Part shown: piece after piece, positions 32,926-45,460 of the stretch
Layout: each line of letters begins with the position of its first letter
Numbering within the stretch: the stretch's first letter is position 1
NCBI GenBank assembly: GCA_021613375.1
Contig: CM038705.1
Location: 5,484,864-5,548,863 of the forward strand
Direction of reading: 5' to 3'
DNA from: Megaleporinus macrocephalus
Taxonomy: Eukaryota; Chordata; Actinopteri; Characiformes; Anostomidae
Length of the DNA stretch: 64,000 nucleotides
Made by a program: the position numbers and the translations under genes
Notes under the pieces: model-generated
The model's input: only the letters and a program-made list of their open reading frames with translations
Told to the model about the DNA's origin: nothing
Database searches by the model: none

Positions 32926-34108
32926 AGACAGTGTTGTCCCATTAGAACTTCTTGCTGTCTCTCTGGTCTCCTCCCATGTAACTGTATTCATTTTCGTTAG
33001 CTGACCAGAAGTTCAAACACATAGGTGGACTTGTGAGACTGGTACATCAATACAACTGAACCAAAGATCAGTCACTCATCTATGGCTGGTCACCATCTAT
33101 ACTGGACAGCTAGTATGACCAAGCTGCTAAACCAGCACTAGACCAGCTTAAACCAGCATGGACTCCAGTTCTTTGGCAGGCTTTCAAATTCTGAATGTTC
33201 TAAAGAGGTGAAATTTGAGTATCACTTACTGAAACTGGTTTGTCTCCGGTCAGGGGCCTTAGTGGATTAGTAGCTACTCTGCTAAGGCTTTACCATCACC
33301 AGCTGGGCGAACGGGTCACAGCTCCAGCTGGACCCTCAAATACTCACACAGTCACGAGCCTGTACGCAGAAACCATAAAGGGGAGACACTGGAAACAATC
33401 GGAAACAAATGAGCATCTTTATATTAATGAGCAGGAAATCCTCTGAGAAGGTCATTGAGGAACGACGGAATGTGCGGAAAGTACTGCTCTCGGAACATCT
33501 TATTATAGCGTAGTAGCATCTCTCATAGTTTTTAATGGAATTGAATATATTTGCATATTAAAAAGGACATGACACTGTATTTTCCAGCTGATGATGTTCC
33601 ACCAAGATAGAGCAAAACAAGTGGGACCTTTCTAATGGTTTGGAAAAAGCACTATGTGAAAGTCAGAGACCCTTCATATTTTTAATTTTCAAGATGCTTG
33701 TATACCTACTTTTTTTTTGGTCCAGAACTTCAGACTTGATTTTTGGTTTTCAGTTTAATTATGAACCAAAGACACGTTTACGTTAGATGACTTTTGTAAA
33801 TAATATTTAGTGTCAGTAGCAACATTTATAATTAAATTGATTTATAACAACGATTTAGTAATATTTTTTACTTTCTAACATAAGAGTCTTAGTACATTTC
33901 AAATGTGCTTGAAGAGAATAAAAACTAGTTGATCATAAGAGAATAATCTGGGTGGTCCGAGGGTGGACCAGCAGTGGCAAATAGCCAGCGAGGTGCCAAC
34001 CTTGTCAAACAGATGGACCGATATATCGCTGCTTGTTGGGAAGAGGGATAAAGTGTCCCTTCTCCCCCCCCGAAAAGGTTTCAAGATGGTTCTGATTGGC
34101 TCGGTTCT
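32926..34108. other. Complex sequence with minor repeat traces, no gene recognised
   Basis: At 33,118-33,165, CTAAACCAGCACTAGACCAG and CTTAAACCAGC resemble a common fish AACCAGC repeat. Frames are 72 codons or fewer. The rest is unique to my eye. Confidence 0.45.
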
Positions 34109-34195
34109 TGATGTTTACAGTGAAGTCACTTCAGACATAGCTTGTGTTGTATACTGGATATTGTACTGTATACTACTATAAAGAGTTGCATGCAT
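34109..34195 (+). repeat. Seed sequence of 22-bp array, copy 1
   Basis: GATGTTTACAGTGAAGTCAC, TTCAGACATAGCTTGTGTTG and TACTGTATACTACTATAAAG are shared with 37,434-37,515 and 38,631-38,715. All three copies lead directly into TATAC-TAGT arrays on their right. Confidence 0.85.
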
Positions 34196-35318
34196 ACAGT
34201 ATATACTAGTGCAGTATTTACTAGTACAGTATACAGTATATACGGATGCAGCATACAGTGTATATTAATACAGTATACGATATATATTGGTGCGGCATAC
34301 AATATATACTAGTACAGTAAATAGTGCATACAAGTACAATATACAGTATATACTAGTACAGTATACAGTATATACTAGTATATTGTACAGCATATACTAG
34401 TGTAGTATACATTATATACTAGTACAGTATATACTAGTAGAGTGTAAAGCATATACTAGTGCAGTATACAGTATATACTGGTGCAGCATAAAGTGTATAC
34501 TAGGACAGTATACAGTATATACTAGTGCAGTATACAGTATATACTAGTAGATGGTACAGCATATAATAGTACAGTAAACAGTATATACTAGTACAGTGTA
34601 TAGTATATACTAGTAGAGTGTACAGCATATACTAGTACAGTATACAGTATATACTGGTGCAGCATAAAGTGTATACTAGTACAGTATACAGTGTATACTA
34701 GTACAGTGTACAGCATATACTAGTACAGTGTACAGCATATACTAGTACAGTATACAGTATATACTAGTACAGTATACAGTATATACTGGTGCAGCATAAC
34801 GTGTATACTAGTACAGTATACAGTATATACTAGTGCAGTATACAGTATATACTAGTAGAGTGTACAGCATATACTAGTGCAGTATACAGTATATACTGGT
34901 GCAGCATAACGTGTATACTAGTACAGTATACAGTATATACTAGTGCAGTATACAGTATATACTAGTAGAGTGTACAGCATATACTAGTGCAGTATACAGT
35001 ATATACTGGTGCAGCATAACGTGTATACTAGTACAGTATACAGTATATACTAGTACAGTATACAGTATATACTGGTGCAGCATAAAGTGTATACTAGTAC
35101 AGTATACAGTATATACTGGTGCAGCATAAAGTGTATACTAGTACAGTATACAGTATATACTAGTAGACAGTACAGCATATAATAGTACAGTAAACAGTAT
35201 ATACTAGTACAGTGTACAGTATATACTAGTAGAGTGTAAAGCATATACTAGTACAGTATACAGTATATACTGGTGCAGCATAAAGTGTATACTAGTACAG
35301 TATACAGTATATACTATA
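34196..35318 (+). repeat. Minisatellite, 22-bp unit (ACTAGTACAGTATACAGTAT), about 51 copies
   Basis: Units carry the palindromes ACTAGT, GTATAC and GTATATAC. Variants with AGTGCAG, GGTGCAGCATAAAG and AGAGTGTACAGC repeat in blocks; for example CACTAGT-free GCAGCATAACGTGTATACTA recurs at about 34,793, 34,902 and 35,011 (109-bp spacing). It ends where TATACCATGG begins. Confidence 0.95.
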
Positions 35319-36229
35319 CCATGGTTTAGGCTACAGTGTGTTTGTGGGCTACTGTCGGGCCTGCGAGCCCTCTGCTGAGCTGCTGGTTCGGCTGTATCTC
35401 AAAGGACACTGTGGAACTAAGAATTTCTCACTTCTTCCCGTAAACAGGAGGAAAAACAGACACATACCTCAAAGCGACACAGAAAGAATTTCGTTTTATT
35501 ATCATCATGGCAGGAAACCTAGTCTTGTCACTGAGGTCTGTGAAGCCGTAAAGCAGACCCCACTCAGAGCCGCTAATCTCTCTAGTAATGCCCCTTATTG
35601 GTTTCTGTTGGAAGTAACCACTGGACGCAGGACCGCATGCTTCCTCTCGGAGTGTTCGAGGGGGCGTTTATAGATCAAACAATAGATCACTGAGGTCAGA
35701 ACCACAGCGTGGCTGCTCAATCTTAGTGCAAATGTGCTCAGCCTGGGCCGTCGCTCTGAGGCTGGGGTTGGTGGCGGGGGGTGGATTGGACGTTGCCCAT
35801 CACTCCTGCGCCGCAGTGTGTATGTGTGTGTTTGGGGTGGGGGGCAGTTGGAGGGTTGGAGGGATGAACAGAGGAAGTGGGTCTGATCTATCAAAGTGAA
35901 GGCTGAAAGCTTCAAAGACTCGACTTGTATTCCCCCACTTCAGGCTCCCCAGGGGCCGACTACCGCAGCCCACACCGCGGCCCGTCAGAACTTTCCAGAT
36001 GTCGGGTACTTTCTACCTGCCTGACAATGACCTTTTATTCCAGGTCGTTTAACATTACGTACCCCAGAAATACTGACGCTGTCAACCTCGAGGCTCGGGG
36101 GGCTTCTGTTTGACTCAGAGCTGCAGCCTTATAAAAGCGAGAGCGAGAGTCTGCGTCACTTACAGTACAAACGAATGAGCTGCCCGTTGGGCCAGTATGT
36201 GAGCTTTTCCAGTGTAAATGCAGTACAGC

Positions 36230-36541
36230 CAGAATGTTGGGAAACAAGTACCTTCATATAAAGCAACTTGAGTATAAGTACTTAAGTATGAGTACTGAGT
36301 AACTTAAAGAACTGCAGTGGAACTTCTTAGTAAACCCAGTATAAGTTTGTATGGTTCGGTTATCTATTAGTTTATTATTTTCTGTAAAATAAAAGCTGAG
36401 GCTTCCAAAAAATAAGATTGCATAAAATGAAAGTGAGTAAAAAGTTTATATTAAACTATTTAAAAAAATACTAGAAAAGTACAAATCCAGACGTATTTTA
36501 CTAAAGTACATGTACTCAGGTAGTTACTACCCAACTCTGGG
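36230..36541. mobile_element. MITE-like element, CAGAGTTGGG-type ends
   Basis: The left end CAGAATGTTGGGAAACAAGT pairs imperfectly with the reverse of the right end, CAGAGTTGGGTAGTAACTAC. The interior repeats AAGTACTTAAGTATGAGTAC-type motifs and has no coding. Similar CAGAGTTGGGTAGTAAC ends are widespread in fish genomes (memory). No target duplication was seen. Confidence 0.5.
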
Positions 36542-36623
36542 AAGAACACAGGCTTGTTTCTGGGCTTCCTGCTGCACTCCAGCCATCACTTTACTTCTTA
36601 CTTACTGTTTTTAGGGCTTTTGA

Positions 36624-36677
36624 GACAAAACAAGTTCTTCAGACAAAACAAGTTCTTCAGACAAAACAAAAAACACA
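36624..36677 (+). repeat. Short tandem, 18-bp unit, 3 copies
   Basis: GACAAAACAAGTTCTTCA starts at 36,624 and 36,642 and partly at 36,660. Confidence 0.9.
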
Positions 36678-37433
36678 AAAGTGGGATCTTTGCACTGTGC
36701 CTGAGCTTTGATGAGCTGATTTTGGAGGTAGTTCCATATATCAGTGGGGTCGTTTGAGGCTCTGCTTGTCGCTCCTCTCTCTGAAAAGGAGTGTTCTTTA
36801 GCGAGGAAGGCTCAGTTTGTGATAGATTTACAGACGTACAGATGTCCAGAGAGGCCATGAGGTCACTTGAATGTCCTGGGCTGTTATCTTGAGATCACTG
36901 CTTACTGGTCATTTAATCTCAAGACATAGAAAAGTCTTTTTTAATAATAAGTAAAAGTTTTCAGAGTTTTTTTTTATTAAAGTGACAGTTTGGTTATTAT
37001 AGCTACAGTGTGCTGTATTACTCTTACACATCTGTTCTAGCAGGCCTGTTCTTTATGACACACAGCTCCCATGTAGCTCTTTGTGTAGTTGCGACACTGT
37101 CCGCTGGTATCAGGAAGTGTCTGGTGGGATGGGGGAAGATAACAAGTCCTGCTCCGGCCACAGATGCTCATACAGAAGGAACACTGGATTGCTTGTGTAT
37201 TGTCTATGCATGCAGGAGCAGCTCCGCTATATCATTCCCTAATTTGGAAATAAGTGTGTTTTTTATAAAGGATACATGAAACAATGCATCGCCCAAAAGA
37301 ACAATTGGAAATGATGGTGGTTGCAATGTTGCAATCAGGTGTAAATTTGACAATAGTGGTCAGAAGACAGGTGTGAAGTAATCATCGAGGGGGAAGAGAG
37401 ATAAAAGGTTTCGTGATGGTTGTTCAGTCCTCT

Positions 37434-37515
37434 GTGTTTACAGTCTAGCCACTTCAGACATAGCCTGTGCTGTATACTAGACACTGTACTGCATACTACT
37501 ATGAAGAGTAGTACG
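37434..37515 (+). repeat. Seed sequence of 22-bp array, copy 2
   Basis: TGTTTACAGTCTAGCCACTT, CAGACATAGCCTGTGCTGTA and CATACTACTATGAAGAGTAG align with the seed at 34,109. Confidence 0.82.
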
Positions 37516-38120
37516 CATTATACAGTATATACTGGCACAGTACAGTATACAGTATATAGTAGTGTAGTATGCAGTATATACTGGTACAATATACAGTATA
37601 TACTCGTCCTGTATACAGAATATACCAGTGCTGTATAAAATATATAGCAGTACAGTATACAGTATATACTGGCACAGTATATAGCAGTACAGTATACAAT
37701 ATATTTTAGCACTGTCAACAGCATATACAAGTACAGCATACTGTATATATGAGTACAGTATACAGTATATACGAGTGCAACATACGTTATATACTAGTAC
37801 AGCATACAGTATATATTAGTGTAGTATACAGTATATACTGGTGCAGTATACAGTATATACTGGTACAATATACAGTATATACTAGTGCTGTATACAATAT
37901 ATAGTAAGGCCAGTATACAGTATATACTAGAGCAGCATACAGCATATACTAGTACAGTATGCTGTATAAACTGGTGCAGAATACAGTATATACTGGTACA
38001 TATATATGATATACAGGTGCACCATAAAGTTTAAACTAGAGCAACATACAGTGTACTTGTGTAGTTTACAGTATATACATGTGCAGTATACAGTATATAT
38101 TAGTGTAGAATAAAATATAC
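37516..38120 (+). repeat. Minisatellite, about 22-bp unit, copy 2 of the family
   Basis: Units of ACAGTATATACTGGTGCAGT type are more diverged than in the first array. The right edge runs into GAAGTAATAAAGGAAGGGGA, which resembles the left flank of this same array (GAAGTAATCATCGAGGGGGA). Confidence 0.88.
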
Positions 38121-38630
38121 ACTGTTATGAAGTAATAAAGGAAGGGGAAGAGAGATAAAAAAGCCTTAATCTTATATTAAAGTTTACTCTTCACTGCCGA
38201 CCTTAGTTCTCTGGATTAATTGACATTTTTAAGCCAGACAATTAGTTTATTTTGTCAAATAAAAAAAGTTGAACCATCCACTGAGCGTCAGCTTGTCAGG
38301 CTTCTTTGTGTGGTGATGCTTTGTTTTATTCAGTCAAACTAGCTCATATTACCAAATACATACATAATGACCACGAAATGACTCACAATTGGAGGAACAT
38401 AGGTGCCTGGAAACCTGGTTTATTTAAAACGGACATGGTTAAAGTTTATTTGTTGCTTTGGAGATAAGGAGAAAACAAAACCTCCACTCTGCCACGGTCT
38501 CTTTCCAAAACGCAGCAGCATGTTTCCTCACTAAAATATACCCACATGTGTTGCTAAAGGGCTGGAATGGTTGCTAAGCAGTGATTGGAGGGTTCAGCAA
38601 AATATGGGCAGGTCTGAGATGGATCTGATT
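38121..38630. other. Spacer between related arrays, no gene recognised
   Basis: Complex AT-rich sequence. It begins with a partial copy of the flank seen left of the second array, so it may be part of a duplicated module. No motif-bearing frame. Confidence 0.45.
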
Positions 38631-38715
38631 GATGTTTACAGTCAAGTCACTTCAGACAGGGCTTGTGTTGTAGACTGGATACTGTACTGTATACTACCAT
38701 AAAGAGTAACATACA
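38631..38715 (+). repeat. Seed sequence of 22-bp array, copy 3
   Basis: GATGTTTACAGTCAAGTCAC, TTCAGACAGGGCTTGTGTTG and TACTGTATACTACCATAAAG match the seeds at 34,109 and 37,434. Confidence 0.85.
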
Positions 38716-40850
38716 GTATACATTGTATACAAGTGCACAGTATACAGTATATACTAGTGTAGTATACAGTATATACTAGTGTAGTATACATTATGTACTA
38801 GTGTAGTGTACAGTACATTTTAGCGCAGTATAGAGTATAAACTAGTGCACTGCACATTATGTACTAGTGCAGTGCATAGTATATACTAGTGCAGTATACA
38901 GTGTATACTTGTGCAGAATGCAGTCTATACCAGATCAGTACACAGTGTATACTAGTAAAGTATACAGTACAATATGCAGTATATACTAGTACAATATACA
39001 GTATATACTAATGCGGCATACAGTATATACTACAATAATGTATAGTATATGCTAGTGCAGTATACAGTATATGTTAAATCAGTATATAGTAAATACTAGT
39101 GCAGTATAAACTGTATACTAGTGAGTATACAGGGTGAACTAGTATAGTGTACAGTATATGCTAGTGCAGTATAGAGTATATGTTAGTACATTATATACTA
39201 TATTCTAGTGCAGCATACAGTATAAACTACAATAGTGTACAGTATATTCTAGTGCAGTATACAGTATATGGTAATACAGTATATAGTACATACTAGTGCA
39301 GTATAAAGTGTATACTAGTGCAGTATACGGGGTGAACTAGTATAGTGTACAGTATATGCTAGTGCAGTATAGAGTTTATGTTAATACAGTATATAGTATA
39401 TACTAGTGCAGCATACAGTATATACTACAATAGTGTACAGTATATGCTAGTGCAGTATAGAGTATATGTTAATACAGTATATAGTATATACTAGTGCAGC
39501 ATACAGTATATACTACAATAGTGTACAGTATATGCTAGTGCAGTATAGAGTATATGTTAGTACATTATATAGTATATACTAGTGCAGCATACAGTATATA
39601 CTACAATAGTGTACAGTATATGCTAGTGCAGTATAGAGTATATGTTAGTACATTATATAGTATATACTAGTGCAGCATACAGTATATACTATATTAGTGT
39701 ACAGTATATGCTAATGTAGTATAGAATATACGTTAATACAGTATATAGTATATACTAGTGCAGTATACAGGGTGAACTAGTATAGTGTATAGTATATGCT
39801 AGTGCAGTATAGAGTATATGTTAGTACAGTATATAGTATGTACTAGTGCAGCATACAGTATAAACTACAATAGTGTACAGTATATTCTAGTGCAGTATAC
39901 AGTATATGGTAATACAGTATATAGTACATACTAGTGCAGTATAAAGTGTATACTAGTGCAGTATACTGGGTGAACTAGTATAGTGTACAGTATATGCTAG
40001 TGCAGTATAGAGTTTATGTTAATACAGTATATAGTATATACTAGTGCAGCATACAGTATATACTACAATAGTGTACAGTATATGCTAGTGCAGTATAGAG
40101 TATATGTTAATACAGTATATAGTATATACTAGTGCAGCATACAGTATATACTACAATAGTGTACAGTATATGCTAGTGCAGTATAGAGTATATGTTAGTA
40201 CATTATATAGTATATACTAGTGCAGCATACAGTATATACTACATTAGTGTACAGTATATGCTAGTGTAGTATAGAATATACGTTAATACAGTATATAGTA
40301 TATACTAGTGCAGTATACAGGGTGAACTAGTATAGTGTATAGTATATGCTAGTGCAGTATAGAGTATATGTTAGTACAGTATATAGTATGTACTAGTGCA
40401 GTATACAGTATATACTAAATTAGTGTACAGTATATGCTAGTGTAGTATAGAATATACGTTAATACATTATATAGTATATACTAGTGCAGCATACAGTATA
40501 TACTACATTAGTGTACAGTATATGCTAGTGTAGTATAGAATATACGTTAATACAGTATATAGTATATACTAGTGCAGTATACAGGGTGAATTAGTATAGT
40601 GTATAGTATATGCTAGTGCAGTATAGAGTATATGTTAGTACAGTATATAGTATGTACTAGTGCAGTATACAGTATATACTACATTAGTGTACAGTATATG
40701 CTAGTGTAGTATAGAATATACGTTAATACAGTATATAGTATATACTAGTGCAGTATACAGGGTGAACTAGTATAGTGTATAGTATATGCTAGTGCAGTAT
40801 AGAGTATATGTTAGTACAGTATATAGTATGTACTAGTGCAGTATACAGTG
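38716..40850 (+). repeat. Minisatellite, 22-bp unit with 88-bp higher-order repeat, about 97 units
   Basis: The block GCATACAGTATATACTACAA to AGTATATACTAGTGCA repeats every 88 bp (for example 39,411 and 39,499), which is four 22-bp units. Larger blocks marked by GGGTGAACTAGTATAG recur near 39,130, 39,330, 39,772, 39,970, 40,320 and 40,760. It is more regular in its second half. Confidence 0.93.
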
Positions 40851-41165
40851 CTAAATATATACTACAAATAATTCCATAACTTTTATAAATCACGTAGTAA
40901 TTACTTTTATTTGTTCAGTAACAACTATAAACAATTCTGTAACTACTATATATGATTCGGTATCTATTACAAATGATTTAGTAACTATTATAAATGATCC
41001 AGTAACTATTATAAATAATTTCATAAGTACTACAAATAATTCCTTACTATACTATACTACTATACTTACTATACGTACTATAAACTGTGGGAATGATTCA
41101 GTAGCTACTGTAAATGATCCATTATCTGCTATAACTCATTCAGTATCTATTATATTAATTCTTGA
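40851..41165 (+). repeat. Degenerate AT-rich tandem, unit about 24 bp
   Basis: Repeating AGTAACTATTATAAATGAT-type phrases (TCAGTAACAACTATAAACAA, TTTAGTAACTATTATAAATG, CCAGTAACTATTATAAATAA) adjoin the 22-bp array on its right. Confidence 0.7.
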
Positions 41166-42074
41166 ACCATTAATATGTAAGTAATACAGTTCTGAGAGTT
41201 GATTGGACCCATGTATAGACCGGTGCTGTTTAGAGTTGATCAGTGAAGTTAGAAGGGTGTGTTAAGTGGAGAGATGGCGAGTGTGTAAGTGGGTTTCCTC
41301 TATTAGAAGGCAGTGTTAAAAGAGGTGGGATTCAGCCACACAAAGAAAGACCACAGGGTAATCTCCTCCGGCAGACCAACTGCACGTCTGCAGCGCGCTC
41401 ACTCATGAGAAATAAACACAAAGGCCAAGCTAAAAACAAACAATCCTGCTGAGAGTTTCACTCCATCAATTATCATGGCAGAACCGAGCAGGGGAGAAAA
41501 CAGAGGGAAAAAGAAACCACCTATTGTGCAGCGCACGGCCGAGCGGTGCGATCAAATGTTTTTCTTGGCCGATCAGGAGCAAATATCATTACTGTATCGG
41601 CCATCAGCGCCAGGAGCATCTCGGCCTGGCTGCAGCCCAGCCGGAGAGAATGTGTCCTTAATTATCAGCCCAACCACTGCAGAATAAACCGCGTCATTGT
41701 GCTGGAGAACGTCAGCGCTTGTGTCAGGCAGCAGAGAACGGCAAACTGGGAACGGAGGGCGCATCGTGTTACACATCCTGTTACTGTTCCTGATTATTAA
41801 ATCTGATTACATTTGGAACTGGTTGTATCTCTCCTCTGCGTTAAGAAGCCTACAAACACAATGTTGACTTAAAGCTGGTCTAATGCTGATGAATGGGCGA
41901 AATTAGCAATGCTCTAAAACCTAGTATATTTAACAAGGGGGTCTTGTTATGAAGTAGCTTCTCAATTACTATGATTGAGAGAACCTCGTTTAGAAAGGGT
42001 TTGATTATTTTAGGCCATTGAGAGGCAAAACAGTTTCTTACTGCACCAGCTGGAGATCATTCGACCACCTGGGT
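41166..42074. other. Complex sequence, possible conserved non-coding DNA
   Basis: Balanced composition from about 41,330 to 41,800. Overlapping frames of 67-84 codons on both strands carry no motif. No transposon ends seen. Confidence 0.4.
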
Positions 42075-45000
42075 TCCTGTAGAGGAGTGTACAGCCAGGA
42101 GAAGTTCCTCTGGGGGGTCCAGCAGCCAGGAGGAGTTCCCAGGAGATGAGTAAACAGCCAGGAGATGTTCCTTTGGGGGGTCCAGCAGAAGAGTGAACAG
42201 CCATGCTGCGGGAGTTCCCAGGGGAAGAGTAAACAGCCAGAAGTTCACTCCGGGCTCAAGTGAGTGAACAGGCAAGTAGAAGTTTCGTTTGGCATCCAGT
42301 AGAAGAGTGAACAGCCAGGTGAAGTTCCTTGAGTGGTCCAGTAGAAGAGTGAACAGCCAGGGGAACTTCCTTGAGTGGTCCAGGAGAAGAGTGAACAGCC
42401 AGTGGAAGTTCCTTTTGGGGTCCAGTAGAAGAGTGAACAGCCAGGGGAAGTTCCTTTTGGGGTCCAGAAGAAGAGTGAACAGCCAGGGGAAGTTCATTCT
42501 GGGTTTCAGAAAAAAAGAGTGTACAGCCAGGGAAAGTTCCTTCAGGTCTCCCATAAGAGTGAACAGCCAGGAGAAGTTCATTTTGGGCTCCAGTAGAACA
42601 GTGAACATCCAGGGAAATTTCCCTCTGTGCTACAGTAGAAGAGTGACCAGCCAGAGAATATCAGCCACGTGAAGTTCATTCTGGGCTCTAGTAGAGGAGT
42701 GAACAGCCATGTGAAGTTCATTCTGGGATCTAGTAGAGGAGTGACCAGCCACGTGAAGTTCATTCTGGGCTCTAGTAGAGGAGTGAACAGCCATGGGAGG
42801 TTAACACTGGGCCTTGGTAGAAGAATGACCAGCCATGCAAAGTTAATTCAGTGCCTTAGTAAGAATGAAAACCAGCAGAGGTTTATTTTGGCTTACAGTA
42901 GAAGAGTAAACAGCCAAGGGGGTTTATTACTCTGCCTTGACTTCCTGAAGACCAGGAGAAACCAGGAGAAGTTAATTCCTCCACCTGGGCAGCTGTTGAA
43001 AAGTGCACAGCCAGAGGAAATTCATTCTGGGCTATAGTAGAGGAGTGAACAGCCATGGGAGGTTAATTCTGGGCTCTAGTAGAAGAGTGACCAACCACAT
43101 GAAGTTCATTCTGGGCTCTAGTAGAGGGGTGAACAGCCATGTGAAGTTCATTCTGGGCTCTAGTAGAAGTGTGACCAACCACATGAAGTTCATTCTGGGC
43201 TCTAGTAGAGGGGTGAACAGCCATGTAAAGGTCATTCTGAGCTCTAGTAGAAGAGTGAACAGCCACGTGAAGTTCCTTCTGAGCTCTAGTAGAAGAGTGA
43301 CCAACCACATGAAGTTCATTCTGGGCTCTAGTAGAGGGGTGAACAGCCATGTGAAGTTCATTCTGGGCTCTAGTAGAAGTGTGACCAACCACATGAAGTT
43401 CATTCTGGGCTCTAGTAGAGGGGTGAACAGCCATGTAAAGGTCATTCTGAGCTCTAGTAGAAGAGTGAACAGCCACGTGAAGTTCCTTCTGAGCTCTAGT
43501 AGAGGAGTGCACAGCCATGTGAAGTTCATTCTGGGCTCTAGTTGTGGAGTGAACAGCCATGTGAAGTTCATTCTGGGCTCTAGTAGAGGAGTGAACAGCC
43601 ACGTGAAGTTCATTCTGGGCTCCCAATAGAGGAGTGAACAGCCATGGGAGGCTAACACTGGGCCTTGGTAGAAGAGTGACCAGCCACGTGAAGTTCATTC
43701 TGGGCTCTAGTAGAGGAGTGAACAGCCTCGTGAAGTTCATTCTGGGCTCTAGTAGAGGAGTGAACAGCCATGTGAAGTTCATTCTGGGATCTAGTAGAGG
43801 AGTGACCAGCCACGTGAAGTTCATTCTGGGCTCTAGTAGAGGAGTGAACAGCCATGCAAAGTTCATTCAGTGCCTTAGTAAGAATGAAAACCAGCAGAGG
43901 TTTATTTTGGCTTACAGTAGAAGAGTAAACAGCCAAGGGGGTTTATTACTCTGCCTTGACTTCCTGAAGACCAGGAGAAACCAGGAGAAGTTAATTCCTC
44001 CACCTGGGCAGCTGTTGAAAAGTGAACAGCCAGAGGAAATTCATTCTGGGCTATAGTAGAGGAGTGAACAGCCATGGGAGGTTAATTCTGGGCTCTAGTA
44101 GAAGAGTGACCAACCACATGAAGTTCATTCTGGGCTCTAGTAGAGGGGTGAACAGCCATGTGAAGTTCATTCTGGGCTCTAGTAGAAGTGTGACCAACCA
44201 AATGAAGTTCATTCTGGGCTCTAGTAGAGGGGTGAACAGCCATGTAAAGGTCATTCTGAGCTCTAGTAGAAGAGTGAACAGCCACGTGAAGTTCCTTCTG
44301 AGCTCTAGTAGAGGAGTGCACAGCCATGTGAAGTTCATTCTGGGCTCTAGTTGTGGAGTGAACAGCCATGTAAAGTTCATTCTGGGCTCTAGTAGAGGAG
44401 TGAACAGCCACGTGAAGTTCATTCTGGGCTCCCAATAGAGGAGTGAACAGCCATGGGAGGTTAACACTGGGCCTTGGTAGAAGAGTGACCAGCCACGTGA
44501 AGTTCATTCTGGGCTCTAGTAGAGGAGTGAACAGCCTCGTGAAGTTCATTCTGGGCTCTAGTAGAGTAGTGCACAGCCATGTGAAGTTCATTCTGGGCTC
44601 TGGTAGAAGAGTGACCAGCCACGTGAAGTTCATTCTGGGCTTTAGTAGAGGAGTGGCCAGCCATGTGAAGTTCATTCTGGGCTCTAGCAGAGGGGTGAAC
44701 AGCCACGTGAAGTTCATTCTGGGCTCCCAATAGAGGAGTGAACAGCCATGGGAGGTTAACACTGGGCCTTGGTAGAAGAGTGACCAGCCACATGAAGTTA
44801 ATTCTGGGCCTTAGTAGAGGAGTGAACAGCCTCATGAAGTTCATTCTGGGCTCTAGTAGAGGAGTAAACAGTTAGGGCAAGTACCTTCTAACCTCTAGTA
44901 AGAGTGAACAGCCATGGGAGGTTAATTCTGGGCATTAGTAGAAGAGTGAACAGCCACGTGAAGTTCATTCTGGGCTCTAGTAGAGGAGTGAACAGTTAGG

Positions 45001-45460
45001 GCAAGTACCTTCTAACCTCTAGTAAGAGTGAACAGCCATGGGAGTTTAATTCTGCGCATTAGTAGAAGAGTGAACAGCCACGTGAAGGTCCTTCTGAGCT
45101 TTAGTACAGGAGTGAACAGCCTTGTGAAGTTTATTCTGGGCTCTAATGGAGGATCTAATGGAGGACTGAACAGTTAAGTAAAGTATCTTCTGGCTTCTAG
45201 TTAGAGTGAACAGCCATGGGAAGTTAATTCTGGGCCTTAGTAGAAGAGTGAACAGCCAGGGAAGGTTCTTTCAGAGCCCTAGTAAGAAAGAAAAAACAGC
45301 ACAGAGGTTTATTCTGGCTTACAGTAGAAGAGTAAACAGCCAAGGGGGGTTTATTACTCTGCCTTGACTTTCAGAAGACCAGGAGAAACCAAGAGATTTA
45401 ATTCCTCCACCTGGGCAGCTGTTGAAAAGTGAACAGCCAGAGGAAATTCATTCTGGCTTC
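42075..45460 (+). repeat. Minisatellite, 42-bp unit, with a 1,019-bp higher-order repeat
   Basis: The unit is GTGAACAGCCATGTGAAGTT plus CATTCTGGGCTCTAGTAGAG and two bases. About 75-80 units are present. A distinctive segment with CAGCAGAGGTTTATTTTGGC and CTTCCTGAAGACCAGGAGAA occurs at 42,871 and 43,890 (1,019 bp apart) and, more diverged, near 45,290. Because 42 is a multiple of three, frames up to 267 codons are open on both strands (RMNFTWLFTPLLEP on minus, SSRGVNSHVKFILG on plus); opposite strands cannot both be genes and neither has a start context or flanking exon signal. Confidence 0.96.

Larger units (their letters stand above)
35319..37433. other. Complex sequence with small repeats, no gene recognised
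   Basis: A 111-codon frame (35,338-35,673, plus) and a 106-codon minus frame (35,595-35,915) have no recognisable domain. 35,740-35,875 is G-rich on the plus strand. A MITE-like element lies at 36,230-36,541 and three 18-bp units at 36,624-36,677. Just before the second array, GGGGGAAGAGAGATAAAA (37,389) recurs at 38,138. Confidence 0.42.

Noticed and set aside
43003..44762. Frames of 208-267 codons on both strands in the 42-bp array
   Set aside because: Two overlapping antisense frames and a shifted third one are open at once, following the repeat period. No sign of a gene.
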